From Daejeonella oryzae DSM 19973 (lineage in GTDB: Bacteria > Bacteroidota > Bacteroidia > Sphingobacteriales > Sphingobacteriaceae), in assembly GCF_000422945.1 (NCBI RefSeq), contig NZ_AUHA01000003.1, positions 558,001 through 622,000 of the forward strand: a stretch of DNA of 64,000 nucleotides. The letters run 5' to 3'. Shown here in pieces: positions 26,992 through 36,036 of this stretch. Each line of letters starts with the position of its first letter. Position 1 is the stretch's first letter. The translations under genes were made by a program, and so were the position numbers. A model generated the notes under the pieces. It was not told where the DNA came from, searched no databases, and worked only from the letters and a program-made list of their open reading frames with translations.

Positions 26992-28278
26992 TTATCGTTT
27001 ATCAATATCAACAAATTCGCGATAAACCTCTCCTACATAAACCTGACGAGGTCTTCCAATTGGTTCTTTGTTCTCACGCATTTCTTTCCATTGAGCTATC
27101 CATCCCGGAAGGCGACCCAAAGCAAATAAAACTGTAAACATATCGGTAGGAAAACCTAAAGCACGATAAATAATTCCAGAATAGAAATCGACATTAGGAT
27201 ACAATTTGCGTTCAACAAAATATGGATCATTTAATGCAGCTTCTTCAAGTTTTTTAGCAATATCTAAAATAGGGTCATCTATACCTAATTTATCTAAAAC
27301 ATCATCACATGCTTTTTTAATGATTTTTGCTCTGGGGTCGAAGTTTTTATAAACCCTATGACCAAAACCCATTAAGCGAAATCCATCATTCTTATCCTTT
27401 GCCTTATTAATCCACTTATCGGTATCGCCACCATCTTCCTTAATCTGCTCAAGCATTTCGATTACAGCCTGGTTTGCACCGCCGTGCAGCGGTCCCCACA
27501 GCGCAGAAATACCAGCCGAAATAGATGCATACAAATTACAGTCAGATGATCCTACCATTCTTACAGTAGATGTAGAACAATTTTGTTCATGATCTGCATG
27601 AAGAATCAATAAAACATTCATTGCAGAAACAACTACCGGATCAATTTCCACATCTTCAGTTCTTTGACCAAAGGTCATGTTCAGGAAGTTTGAAACATAA
27701 TCCAAATTATTTCTTGGGTAAATTATAGGATGACCCAATGATTTTTTATAGATCCAGGATACAACCGTTGCCATTTTGGCAAGCAGCTTAATCATTGTTA
27801 AATTCTGTTCATCAGCGGTTTGCTTTGAATTTAAAGATTCAGGGTAAAATGAAGAAAGTGAACAGATTAATGAGGAAAGTTGTCCCATCGGATGGGATTT
27901 GGAAGGAAATCCATCAAAAAACTTTTTCATGTCCTCATGAACCAGCGTATGCCGGGATATGGTTGACTGAAATTCTTCGATTTGGCTTTTAGACGGCAAG
28001 TCACCGTATATAAGCAAATAAGCTACTTCGAGAAATGAAGATTTTTCTGCTAACTGTTCAATTGAATAGCCGCGATATTTCAATATTCCTTCTTCACCAT
28101 CCAGAAAAGTGATTGCACTTTTAGTTGCTCCAGTATTTTTATAACCCGAATCAATAGTTATATAACCGGTTTGATCACGAAGTTTAGAAATATCTATCGC
28201 TTTTTCATTTTCAGTACCTGTAATAACAGGAAGGTCGTATGTATTATCGCCTAATTTTAAGGTTGCTGCTTCTGACAT
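26992..28278 (-). CDS. gltA: Citrate synthase
   Basis: Type II citrate synthase of the TCA cycle (oxaloacetate + acetyl-CoA). It shows YRGYSIEQLAEKSSFLEVAYLL, the catalytic-region histidines in HADHEQNCSTSTVR and GPLHGGANQAV, and GFGHRVYKNFDPRA. Length from this ATG is 428 aa, normal for the family. A start at 28299 is possible in frame, but it would lie inside the probable -7 promoter element (28297-28304), so the MSEAATLKLG start at 28278 is preferred. Confidence 0.96.
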   Translation of the reverse strand: MSEAATLKLGDNTYDLPVITGTENEKAIDISKLRDQTGYITIDSGYKNTGATKSAITFLDGEEGILKYRGYSIEQLAEKSSFLEVAYLLIYGDLPSKSQIEEFQSTISRHTLVHEDMKKFFDGFPSKSHPMGQLSSLICSLSSFYPESLNSKQTADEQNLTMIKLLAKMATVVSWIYKKSLGHPIIYPRNNLDYVSNFLNMTFGQRTEDVEIDPVVVSAMNVLLILHADHEQNCSTSTVRMVGSSDCNLYASISAGISALWGPLHGGANQAVIEMLEQIKEDGGDTDKWINKAKDKNDGFRLMGFGHRVYKNFDPRAKIIKKACDDVLDKLGIDDPILDIAKKLEEAALNDPYFVERKLYPNVDFYSGIIYRALGFPTDMFTVLFALGRLPGWIAQWKEMRENKEPIGRPRQVYVGEVYREFVDIDKR

Positions 28279-28296
28279 ATTTAATGCGTTATGAAA

Positions 28297-28304
28297 CAAA
28301 ATTA
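28297..28304 (-). promoter_or_regulatory. Bacteroidota -7 element (TAnnTTTG) of gltA
   Basis: On the minus strand the sequence reads TAATTTTG, an exact consensus match 18 nt before the preferred gltA start at 28278. Its position excludes the upstream in-frame ATG at 28299 as the start if this promoter is used. Confidence 0.55.
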
Positions 28305-28552
28305 GTTAAATCTGTCTCTTTTGGAACTAATATTTCATAATGCTTTTGCAATTTTTCTATAAGGCAAAAAAGCATGAAATTTTAATTCAATGAATTTGGA
28401 ATAATAGCTTTAAAAATTTCTATATAAAAGACTGTTAATCTACAGTCGCATAGGTAGCTACAAATAATTTAAACATTTTTAAACCGTGCTAATAATTTTA
28501 AAACTGTTTATTTTACGTATCTACTGCTTTCAGTTTAAAACAAAAAATCAAA

Positions 28553-29092
28553 TTATTTCTTTTTAAATTCTTCCTTAACTTCTCCGCAGTTCATCATTTC
28601 ATCTCCAAAATATGGATTTCTGATTTCACTGTTTGATGCCAACCATGAGCCTCCATTACCAGAATTAGCCATCGGACAATATTGAACATATAGTGTTCCG
28701 CTCTCAATTTCAGAATTCTTCATTAATGCGATAATGTCAGCACTAAGAACAGTAAAATCTGAACGTTGTGATTTTAAGTCTGAAGAAGCCGATATTTTTC
28801 CTGCCAATTCAGAAGTTGTTTCGCACCCTTTGATTTTCAATAAAGCATCAGACAACTTGGCAGAAGCAGTTTGCGCCTCTGAACTTTTTGCAGATACGAG
28901 TGCATTCTTTAAATCAATATAGTTTGAATACACAGAATTTACATCAGAATCTTTTAAAACTGCTTTTTGAGGAACGGCTTCAATTGAATCGGGTGTAGAA
29001 GAATCGTTTTGACTGCTAGAGTTTGACTGTGTACAGGCTGAGATTAAAGCTCCAAAAGAGCATACAGCAAACATTATTTTTATAGATTTCAT
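28553..29092 (-). CDS. DUF3347 lipoprotein
   Basis: A lipoprotein of 179 aa with lipobox LISAC (C20) and a Ser/Asp-rich linker. The C-terminal DUF3347 signature contains YVQYCPMAN, WLASNSEIRNPYFGDEMMNCGEVKE. DUF3347 occurs alone or next to heavy-metal efflux components, and its conserved Cys/Met residues (C-P-M, MMNCG) suggest copper or other soft-metal binding. This is inferred from the family; no metal operon adjoins. It should be anchored in the periplasm or outer membrane. Confidence 0.82.
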   Translation of the reverse strand: MKSIKIMFAVCSFGALISACTQSNSSSQNDSSTPDSIEAVPQKAVLKDSDVNSVYSNYIDLKNALVSAKSSEAQTASAKLSDALLKIKGCETTSELAGKISASSDLKSQRSDFTVLSADIIALMKNSEIESGTLYVQYCPMANSGNGGSWLASNSEIRNPYFGDEMMNCGEVKEEFKKK

Positions 29093-29142
29093 ATTATTTT
29101 TTGGTGTAAATATCGCTTTTTGAGTCTTAAATTTTAAATAAA

Positions 29143-29170
29143 AAAAAATCCCGCCTAAGCGGGATTTTTT
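29143..29170 (-). terminator. Terminator of the outer-membrane barrel gene
   Basis: A stem AATCCCGC / GCGGGATT with a CTAA loop, extended by A- and T-runs, lies 17 nt past the stop of the 29187-29741 gene on the minus strand. Confidence 0.85.
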
Positions 29171-29186
29171 AAAACTGATTTTAAAA

Positions 29187-29741
29187 TTATTTATTCAAAT
29201 TAAAACCATAAGCCAGTCTTAAAGCAACCTGACCTAAATTACTTCCGCTTCTTGGGAAATTGATATTGTCTTTTGCAAGTCCTTCATAGCGTAAACCAAT
29301 GTCAAGACCTGTGTTTGTACCAACACCAATGCCTGGAGCATAAACTAATGCAGTTCCCTGACCTTTATCAGTTCCGAAAGCAGCACCAACTTCTCCTGAA
29401 ATATAGAAACGACTTACAGGAAAAATTTTGATTCCAGCTTTAACCGGGATCCATCCCTGGCTATCGTATCCTAATGCAGATTTTGATTCATCTTTCACAG
29501 AAAAGTTAGTATAACCTGCAGATAATGTACCTGAGATATTGCTAAAGAAATCTTTCTGCAAACGAAGGTCTCCGCCTAAAGCGATATTGTAATCGTCGTT
29601 GGTAGGAATACCGGCACTAACACCAACACCTAAACGAAGGGCTTTCGAATCGCCATCATTTGTTTGTGCACTTGCGTTCATTCCTATAAATAATGCCACC
29701 GCAGCTACTGCAGAAGCAACAAATTTTGTAGATTTTTTCAT
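29187..29741 (-). CDS. Small outer-membrane beta-barrel protein
   Basis: A signal peptide (MKKSTKFVASAVAAVALFIGMNASA-Q) is followed by ~160 residues of alternating hydrophobic/polar strands (LRLGVGVSAGIPT, LSAGYTNFSV, FYISGEVGAAFG, GLDIGLRYEGLA, QVALRLAYGFNL). The chain ends in an aromatic/hydrophobic strand, the pattern of an eight-stranded OmpX/OMP_b-brl-type barrel. No function can be assigned. An ATG two codons upstream (29747) is in frame. It has its own terminator. Confidence 0.82.
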   Translation of the reverse strand: MKKSTKFVASAVAAVALFIGMNASAQTNDGDSKALRLGVGVSAGIPTNDDYNIALGGDLRLQKDFFSNISGTLSAGYTNFSVKDESKSALGYDSQGWIPVKAGIKIFPVSRFYISGEVGAAFGTDKGQGTALVYAPGIGVGTNTGLDIGLRYEGLAKDNINFPRSGSNLGQVALRLAYGFNLNK

Positions 29742-29894
29742 GATCATTCTTTTTGTTTGAATTTTAAATTAATTCAAGACCCATTAAACAAGGTTTGTGC
29801 CAAAAGAATGGATATATTGATAATATATACCACGAAAGGTATGATAAAATTTAGCAGGAAGTATTGTTAACTGATTATTAGACCAATACTATCA

Positions 29895-30410
29895 TTATTT
29901 TTTTATTTGCAGATAGAGTTCAATTTTCAGGTTTTTCCCTATCGCAGGCCCTTTTGTCTGAGTTTGGATGTTAATAGAACGAATGATGCCTACATTATGC
30001 TGGTTTTGAACTCTGCGAATAAATTTTACTATAGAATAGTAGTCTCCTTCAAAATCAATTTTTTGAACGAGAAAATTTTCAGTGCTGTAAAAAGGGTCTA
30101 AAGGGGCAATTTCTAAAAGCTTTAAATTCTCTGCTTCAGCAATTGAAGCAACCTCGCCAATAGATTTGCTTCTAAAAATCAGGGAGTCTACAGAATATTT
30201 TTCCAGAACCTTATCCAGATTTCTACTTTTTCTTAATAAAAAATCCTGCGGCAATGATTCCAATGAATTATTTTTTAGGGTATTTTTTAATTGCTCATTT
30301 GTTTGATAAGCCACAATTGTATTTTTAATTCCAAACTGATAAAATAAAAAGGTTAGAACAACAGCCCCAATAACTAAAAGAATATCTCCCCTATTTTTTA
30401 ATTCCTTCAT
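29895..30410 (-). CDS. GspM/PilO-like assembly platform protein
   Basis: A 171-residue bitopic protein with a short cytosolic N-terminus and one membrane helix (about 10-28). A coiled-coil-like helix (about 30-60) and a ferredoxin-like periplasmic domain containing FEGDYYSIVKFIRRVQ, a hallmark-like segment of PilO/GspM, follow. It is the last gene of the secretion locus, 7 nt after the GspL-like gene. The partners by analogy are GspL and GspC. Assignment rests on topology, the short motif and gene order. Confidence 0.72.
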   Translation of the reverse strand: MKELKNRGDILLVIGAVVLTFLFYQFGIKNTIVAYQTNEQLKNTLKNNSLESLPQDFLLRKSRNLDKVLEKYSVDSLIFRSKSIGEVASIAEAENLKLLEIAPLDPFYSTENFLVQKIDFEGDYYSIVKFIRRVQNQHNVGIIRSINIQTQTKGPAIGKNLKIELYLQIKK

Positions 30411-30417
30411 AATAATG

Positions 30418-31629
30418 CTAGTACTTAATCATTAAAATAAACTTGCCTTTATTTATTTCCTGATCTATGATATAACTTTGAAGCTGAACATTTTTAACCC
30501 ATTCGTATTCACTGATATCTGCAATCCAGTTATTTACCGGAACTATTTTATCTGAAAAACCTGACAAAATAATAGTTCTGTCCAGTAATTTTATAGAGCC
30601 TGAATTTCTGCTTTGTAAAAGATCAACAGGATTAATTTCTAAAGAATTCCATGAAATTTGTTCGGGAAGATTCATTGCCAGCTGATCAATAAAATAGGCT
30701 TTGTCCAAATCGTCATCCCACCCTAACAGTTTAAGATCATTTTCTTTAGTTTCAACAGATTTCTGAATGGTTTTTGTATCCAGGTTGCCATTTGATATTT
30801 GACCCAATTTTGATGAAATAGCCTGATTGGAGGAATTAAGAGACCAAAAGATCAGAAAATTTACAAGCAGAATAATGAAGAAGAATATCAACATTCCCAC
30901 AGCCAGGAATTTTGTTCGTTTATTAGCGGTAATGCTGCGAAGCTGATCTTCAAGATACATTACATGGGCTTCAATGCTTTCTGAGAATCCAGCAAAAACT
31001 GCCTGGAAAGCTGCACTGTAGCTAATTAATAGTTTCTCGTCAATCGGTTCATTTTCCAGCTTCACCGGAAACGGTGACTTTTTATACTCATCATAAGTAT
31101 AGGTTTCCCATTCGTTTTGAATGTTCAGACCTATGACATGTCCATCAAAAATTATTGAATTGTCATATGTGTTTATTTGGGGAAGAATACTATTTACAGG
31201 GAATGGACCTAAACTTAACATTACAGGTATAAAGCCCATATTTTTAATTGAGCTTAACCATTTTTCTGCTTCGGTTTTCCGGATTACAGATACAAATGAG
31301 TGTTTGCCTGAAATAAAATTCTGAATATAAAAGTCGTTGAAAACTGCATTGGGTAAAATTGATTCGAAATTAGATGAGTTTATTTCATCAATTCTATCAA
31401 TTCTTTTATGCAAAATCCCCTTGCCTGTCAGATTAACAGAGAGATAATCTTTTGAAATAAATTCATTATTAAATTCTTCTAAAGTGTTTAAGTCTAAAGC
31501 CTTTTTCTCGAAATCAAGTTGGTTTTTTGAAGTATGAATTTTACAGGCCTGAATAGTTGTTGAATTATCAGAGTTAATTTTAATACTTATACCAATAACT
31601 GTATTTAATCTTAAATACTGTTTTAACAT
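30418..31629 (-). CDS. GspL-like (PilM/PilN-type) assembly platform protein
   Basis: A 403-residue bitopic protein. The cytosolic part of ~240 residues is a degenerate actin-like (PilM/GspL cytoplasmic) domain, followed by a single membrane helix at about 241-263. A periplasmic PilN/GspL-like domain contains FIDQLAMNLPEQISWNSLEI and a ferredoxin-like C-terminus. By family it links the ATPase GspE to the inner-membrane platform. It stands between the secretin and GspM-like genes, as in gspL-gspM order. Sequence divergence is high, so the assignment relies on topology and context. Confidence 0.7.
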   Translation of the reverse strand: MLKQYLRLNTVIGISIKINSDNSTTIQACKIHTSKNQLDFEKKALDLNTLEEFNNEFISKDYLSVNLTGKGILHKRIDRIDEINSSNFESILPNAVFNDFYIQNFISGKHSFVSVIRKTEAEKWLSSIKNMGFIPVMLSLGPFPVNSILPQINTYDNSIIFDGHVIGLNIQNEWETYTYDEYKKSPFPVKLENEPIDEKLLISYSAAFQAVFAGFSESIEAHVMYLEDQLRSITANKRTKFLAVGMLIFFFIILLVNFLIFWSLNSSNQAISSKLGQISNGNLDTKTIQKSVETKENDLKLLGWDDDLDKAYFIDQLAMNLPEQISWNSLEINPVDLLQSRNSGSIKLLDRTIILSGFSDKIVPVNNWIADISEYEWVKNVQLQSYIIDQEINKGKFILMIKY

Positions 31630-31669
31630 ATATAGTCAGGTTTCGTAATCTTTAAATTATACAGAACGT

Positions 31670-33595
31670 TTACCGGATAATTGTTGGTTTTATAAATACA
31701 ATGGTCACTACTTTTGAATTAGTTTTGCTCCGGCTGCTGAACAACCATTTTAAAACAGGAATTCGGGATAAAAACGGAGTTCCGGAGCCATCTTCGCTTT
31801 TTTCGGTTCTTTCCAGCCCCCCCAGAACAATCATATCTTCATTTCGGGCTCTGATAATTGATTCAAACTTACTTGTAGAAGTTGGCGGAGGAGCATTATC
31901 GGGTGGAATTCCAATAAAATCAGAAATATCAACTTTTATATTTAAAGTTACCTGATCATCTCCCGAAACAATAGGCCTTATAGAAATGGCAAGGTTTGCT
32001 TCCACTTTATTAAACTGCTCTGTAAAAATACTTTGCGGAGTGGTGAGTGAGGGAAATACATTTTGGGTCCGGGTTACATAATACCTTGTTGAGCCTATAC
32101 TCAATGTAGCCGAATGACCGTTAAGCGTTGATAATTTAGGAACTGACCTTACATCCACATTATTATTTTGTTCGAGAGCGCTCAACCCAACATAAAAATT
32201 AGGGGTTACACGTCCCAGATTTACAGAACCAATACTACCTATTCGGGATAAGAAGTCATTAATAGATCTGGACCCTAACGTATAATCAATCCCGGGCAAA
32301 ATCGTCCCCCCGGTTTTTATACTATCTGAAACTCCGGCTCTGATACCCGTTTTTATATTTCTTATTTTTCGAACATCAATCAGTGTAACCTCAATTAAAA
32401 TCAATGGAACCAGTTGATCTAATTGTTTGATATATGATTCAATCTCTTGTATCTGAGGCCCGGATCCTGAAAGAAGAATTGTATTCTGCTCTCTGAATTC
32501 GCGAATTTCTACTCCATTTCTCCACTCATTAGGAATCATTGCTCTGATTGTATCAATTGATCGGTTCTGTAATTGGATTACCTTATTAGTTCTCAAACCT
32601 TCCAGCTTGCGCTCACCAATTAAATAAATTCCATTTTCCAGCTTATAAGTATAATCCGTTCCCTGGAAAAGAGATCCCAGGAAATTATCGTAAGAAATAT
32701 CTTTAACCCGGGTAGATATAAATCCTTTTATATCTGAATAGAGAAAATAATTTTTATTTACTTCCTGAGATGCCGACCGCACCAGATCAATTATTTGTGC
32801 ATTTGTTGCATCCACAGAAATCAGTTGCTGTCCGCCCGGGACTGTGCGACTGCTAATTCCAATATTACCATCGTTTAAACTATCGGATTTAAAAGTTTTA
32901 CGTACACCTATATTTTTTTCAGAGTTGATATAAACTTCTTCTCCTTCGGCGAGGGATTGAAATATGTACATATTATCACTCGTTTTTACGAGTTTGATAT
33001 TATTAGAAAATGCCAGTTTCTCAAGAACTGTTTCCAGGGAAGCACTGGTGAAAAAACCGCTTACTCGTTTCTCGAACAGGGAGGATGTAATTACAATATT
33101 TTTATTGCTTATCTGAGAAATTCTTCTGGCAACTTTAGAAAGCAGATCATCATTCAGCTCAAGACTTATAGTATTATCAGTAGCATTAAAAGTGGCTTTT
33201 ATTTCATCGGACAAGCCATTTTGTATACCGTTTTGAAGTGGAGTAATAGTAAGAATAGAACCTACAAATGAAATATCTAAATTATATTCTTTAGCCAGAA
33301 ACACTAAAATATTTAAAGCAGTTTCGTTGGTAAAATTATTATAAATCTTAAAATTAAGATTAGGATCAATGTTAATATTGAGTCGGTTAGATTGGGCCAG
33401 GGCTCTTAGAAATTCCTGTACGCTTGCTCCTGTTACAGATAATTGAACTTTTTGGTTTAGTCCGGGAACTGTTTCTGAAAGGTTGTTCAGGCGATCTTGC
33501 AATGCTTCAATCCGATCCTGCTGCTGGGAATAAGCCGGAGAAAAGGACAGAATACTAACAAATAAAAAAATGTTTACAAGGTAGATTCTTATCAT
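31670..33595 (-). CDS. Secretin (GspD/PilQ family outer-membrane channel)
   Basis: The outer-membrane gate of the locus. A signal peptide (about 1-24) and an STN-like N0 domain (FLRALAQSNRLNINIDPNLN) come first. N-domain repeats follow (IQLQNRSIDTIRAMIP, ILLSGSGPQIQEIESYIKQLDQLVPLILIEVTLIDV). The C-terminal secretin barrel (about 400-641) has VPKLSTLNGHSATLSIGS and PFLSRIPVLKWLFSSR before VVTIVFIKPTII. Length (641 aa) suits GspD. It sits between the GspE ATPase and GspL-like genes, with 10-nt spacing to gspE. Confidence 0.9.
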   Translation of the reverse strand: MIRIYLVNIFLFVSILSFSPAYSQQQDRIEALQDRLNNLSETVPGLNQKVQLSVTGASVQEFLRALAQSNRLNINIDPNLNFKIYNNFTNETALNILVFLAKEYNLDISFVGSILTITPLQNGIQNGLSDEIKATFNATDNTISLELNDDLLSKVARRISQISNKNIVITSSLFEKRVSGFFTSASLETVLEKLAFSNNIKLVKTSDNMYIFQSLAEGEEVYINSEKNIGVRKTFKSDSLNDGNIGISSRTVPGGQQLISVDATNAQIIDLVRSASQEVNKNYFLYSDIKGFISTRVKDISYDNFLGSLFQGTDYTYKLENGIYLIGERKLEGLRTNKVIQLQNRSIDTIRAMIPNEWRNGVEIREFREQNTILLSGSGPQIQEIESYIKQLDQLVPLILIEVTLIDVRKIRNIKTGIRAGVSDSIKTGGTILPGIDYTLGSRSINDFLSRIGSIGSVNLGRVTPNFYVGLSALEQNNNVDVRSVPKLSTLNGHSATLSIGSTRYYVTRTQNVFPSLTTPQSIFTEQFNKVEANLAISIRPIVSGDDQVTLNIKVDISDFIGIPPDNAPPPTSTSKFESIIRARNEDMIVLGGLERTEKSEDGSGTPFLSRIPVLKWLFSSRSKTNSKVVTIVFIKPTIIR

Positions 33596-33605
33596 GGAGT
33601 CCTAC

Positions 33606-35039
33606 TTAATAATTAAACAGCAACGGATAAATTTCTTCTAAAGAGGTTTTTCCCTCTTCAAAAAGAGCAAATGCATTTTCTGCAAGGCTTTTAACTCCTC
33701 TATCTTTTAATATATTTTGAATATACATATTTTCATTCTTGATTTCTAATGCCAGTTCATGGTCTATAGATATCACTTCATAAACTGCTTTTCGTCCCTT
33801 GTATCCGGTGTAAAAACAGTTTTCGCATCCATTGGCCACAAAATGTGATGTAAGATTTTTGTAGGGTTTAAACTGTTTTGGATAGAGATCAGAAGTAAAT
33901 ACCTGATTTGTTTTGCAATGCGGACAAAGTAATCTGATAAGTCTTTGGGCAGCGGTTGTATTTAAGGTACTGGCTACTAAAAACGGCGGAATCTTCATGT
34001 CAATTAAACGGGAAACTGTGCCCCAAGCTGAATTTGTATGAATAGTTGACAAAACCAAATGACCGGTTAAGGCAGCACGAATAGTCATATTAGCGGTTTC
34101 AGTGTCCCGGATTTCTCCAACCATAATCACATCCGGGTCCTGGCGTAAGAATGTTCTTAAGGCGGCAGAAAAGGTAAGACCTATTGACTCTTTCAACTGA
34201 ACCTGGTTAATTCCTTCCAAAGTATATTCAACAGGGTCTTCGATGGTTAAGATATTTCGTGTTTCTTTATTTAATAGTTTTAAAGTGGCATACAATGTAG
34301 TAGTCTTTCCGGATCCGGTGGGACCGCTTAAAAGAATAATACCATTGGGGCGCTTTACACCCTCCAGATAACTATTCATGTCATTAGCAGAAAAGCCAAG
34401 GTTATTGAGATCAATATCTGCGGCATCATTACTAAGCAACCTCAAAACAACTTTCTCGCCATGTAAAGTTGGAAGTACTGAAACACGTATATCAAACTGT
34501 TTATCAGAATGCTTAAAGTTTATCCGGCCATCTTGCGGGAGACGCTTTTCGGCAATATCGAGATTAGACAATATTTTGATTTTATTAATCAGAGCCGGAT
34601 ACTGATCTGAATGCAATAAATATCTTTCAACCATTAAGCCATCAATCCTTATTCTTACCCGGCATCTGCTTTCATATTTTTCGATATGAATATCACTGCT
34701 CTTTAAGCTTTGAGCTTCGCTAATTAAATTTAACAGAAAGTCATCTGCATCATATTGATGGAGTATGTGATTAGCCCTCGAATCAGAATTGTCTTTTATA
34801 TAGTAGGTGGATAATAATTTGGCGATGTGGATATTCGGTATTGGCTCAAGTGCTACGTTAACACCGAGAAGAATTTCAATTTCACCGGATAGATTATTTA
34901 AGTCTGCTGATTCTTCACAATAAAACAAATATTGATTATCGCTTTTATGTTTAGGTAAAATTCGATAATGCCAGGCCTGTTCCCTTGTAATCAAGTGAAT
35001 ATTTTCCGTCAATAGCTTAATATCTCCTTCCAGACTCAT
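33606..35039 (-). CDS. GspE/PilB-type secretion ATPase
   Basis: The cytosolic assembly ATPase of type II secretion/type IV filaments. An N1-like domain is followed by the PAS-like segment SSDIHIEKYESRCRVRIRIDG. Walker A is GPTGSGKT (239-246), the Asp box is near IEDPVEY, and Walker B is DVIMVGEIRD (303-312). The zinc-binding tetracysteine is C372, C375, C405 and C408, typical of GspE/PilB and absent in PilT. No PilT retraction ATPase is in the window, which favours a secretion pseudopilus over a twitching pilus. The start overlaps the prepilin peptidase stop by 4 nt. Confidence 0.93.
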   Translation of the reverse strand: MSLEGDIKLLTENIHLITREQAWHYRILPKHKSDNQYLFYCEESADLNNLSGEIEILLGVNVALEPIPNIHIAKLLSTYYIKDNSDSRANHILHQYDADDFLLNLISEAQSLKSSDIHIEKYESRCRVRIRIDGLMVERYLLHSDQYPALINKIKILSNLDIAEKRLPQDGRINFKHSDKQFDIRVSVLPTLHGEKVVLRLLSNDAADIDLNNLGFSANDMNSYLEGVKRPNGIILLSGPTGSGKTTTLYATLKLLNKETRNILTIEDPVEYTLEGINQVQLKESIGLTFSAALRTFLRQDPDVIMVGEIRDTETANMTIRAALTGHLVLSTIHTNSAWGTVSRLIDMKIPPFLVASTLNTTAAQRLIRLLCPHCKTNQVFTSDLYPKQFKPYKNLTSHFVANGCENCFYTGYKGRKAVYEVISIDHELALEIKNENMYIQNILKDRGVKSLAENAFALFEEGKTSLEEIYPLLFNY

Positions 35040-35551
35040 ATTAAATATTTATAGATCCAATTATCAGATGTAAGATTTATTGTAAAACTTAACCAGTCTC
35101 CAAAAACAAAAACAATGAAAAACATAGCCTGCAATCCGGCAAGGGGAATTCTAATATCTTTTTTTCTGCTTATCAGCAACCATAATGTCCAGCTGATTAT
35201 AGCATAAATCAGGCTTGAAATGTAAAAAAGGAAGAAATTAAGGACTGAGAAATAAAAGGCAATACTTATAAGAAAAAGAACATCGCCAAGCCCCAATAAA
35301 CTATTAAATATGTTTATCCATTTCTTTCTTTTTAGGGAAAAGTAAATTGAAATCAGTAAAAACTGAGTAATAAGGAACAGAAGATTAAAAAAAATAGAAT
35401 TTGTTGCGTCCTGAAAATTATTCTGAGAATGAAGGATGATAAATGCCGCAATTAGTACGGGAAACCAAAATACGTAAACCATCCGGTGACTGAGATCCTG
35501 AATTATTATTCCTAAAATAGAAATTAGTATAGCGAGCCAAATCAAAAACAT
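35036..35551 (-). CDS. Prepilin peptidase (A24 family), short form
   Basis: A polytopic membrane protein of 171 aa with about six helices. The two catalytic aspartates of A24 aspartyl peptidases are visible: D19 in IIQDLSHRMVY and D90 in the GLGD motif. The N-terminal Cys-rich methyltransferase domain of GspO/PilD is missing, so it probably cleaves pseudopilin leaders without methylating them, as known for other short A24 enzymes. It is coupled to gspE (4-nt overlap) and lies one base after the GspG-like gene. Confidence 0.85.
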   Translation of the reverse strand: MFLIWLAILISILGIIIQDLSHRMVYVFWFPVLIAAFIILHSQNNFQDATNSIFFNLLFLITQFLLISIYFSLKRKKWINIFNSLLGLGDVLFLISIAFYFSVLNFFLFYISSLIYAIISWTLWLLISRKKDIRIPLAGLQAMFFIVFVFGDWLSFTINLTSDNWIYKYLI

Positions 35552-35552
35552 T

Positions 35553-35969
35553 TTAATCAGGAGTTACTTCCCTTAAATTTTTATCCTGGTCTATTTCCCA
35601 AACGTTGTAAGTTCCGTTGCCGTTAAAATCTACCACAGCAGTTGCCCGGGCTACAAATCCAGTATTTGAAGCTTGAACAACTTCAATACGATAATTTGCT
35701 CTTCCATCCTGTCCATCAGTAGTTAATTTTTCCTGAATAAATCCCAGTTCATTAAAGTCGGTACTGTATTTAGATTTTTCATAGAAATAGTTTTTTTCCT
35801 GAGTATGAAGATGCTCCAATTGAACTTTAGCCTCTGTGCTTTTTGCTTTTGTTATTAATGGAAGCAAATTTGGTAAGGCCAACAGAACTAAAATTCCTAT
35901 AATCACCAATACCACTAATATTTCTGTTAGTGTATACCCCGGAATTTTTTTATTGATATTAAACTTCAT
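35553..35969 (-). CDS. Major pseudopilin (GspG-like)
   Basis: A 138-residue class III signal-bearing pilin. The leader MKFNINKKIPG is cleaved before YTLTEILVVLVIIGILVLLA, with the conserved Glu at +5. A long N-terminal helix and a small C-terminal domain follow. The C-terminus contains DFNGNGTYNVWEID, resembling the calcium-binding loop that stabilises GspG proteins; this is inferred from the D-x-N-x-N pattern. It is probably the most abundant subunit of the pseudopilus. It lies between gspF and the prepilin peptidase. Confidence 0.9.
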   Translation of the reverse strand: MKFNINKKIPGYTLTEILVVLVIIGILVLLALPNLLPLITKAKSTEAKVQLEHLHTQEKNYFYEKSKYSTDFNELGFIQEKLTTDGQDGRANYRIEVVQASNTGFVARATAVVDFNGNGTYNVWEIDQDKNLREVTPD

Positions 35970-36036
35970 ATGGCTGATAAATAAACTTTATTAAACTTAA
36001 AACGCCTTATCTATATTAATCAATTTTTTCGATTTA

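Noticed and set aside
28430-28447. Small inverted repeat GACTGT/ACAGTC in the gltA-DUF3347 gap
   Set aside because: Only 6 bp per arm, no T-run and no clear relation to a promoter; it may occur by chance.
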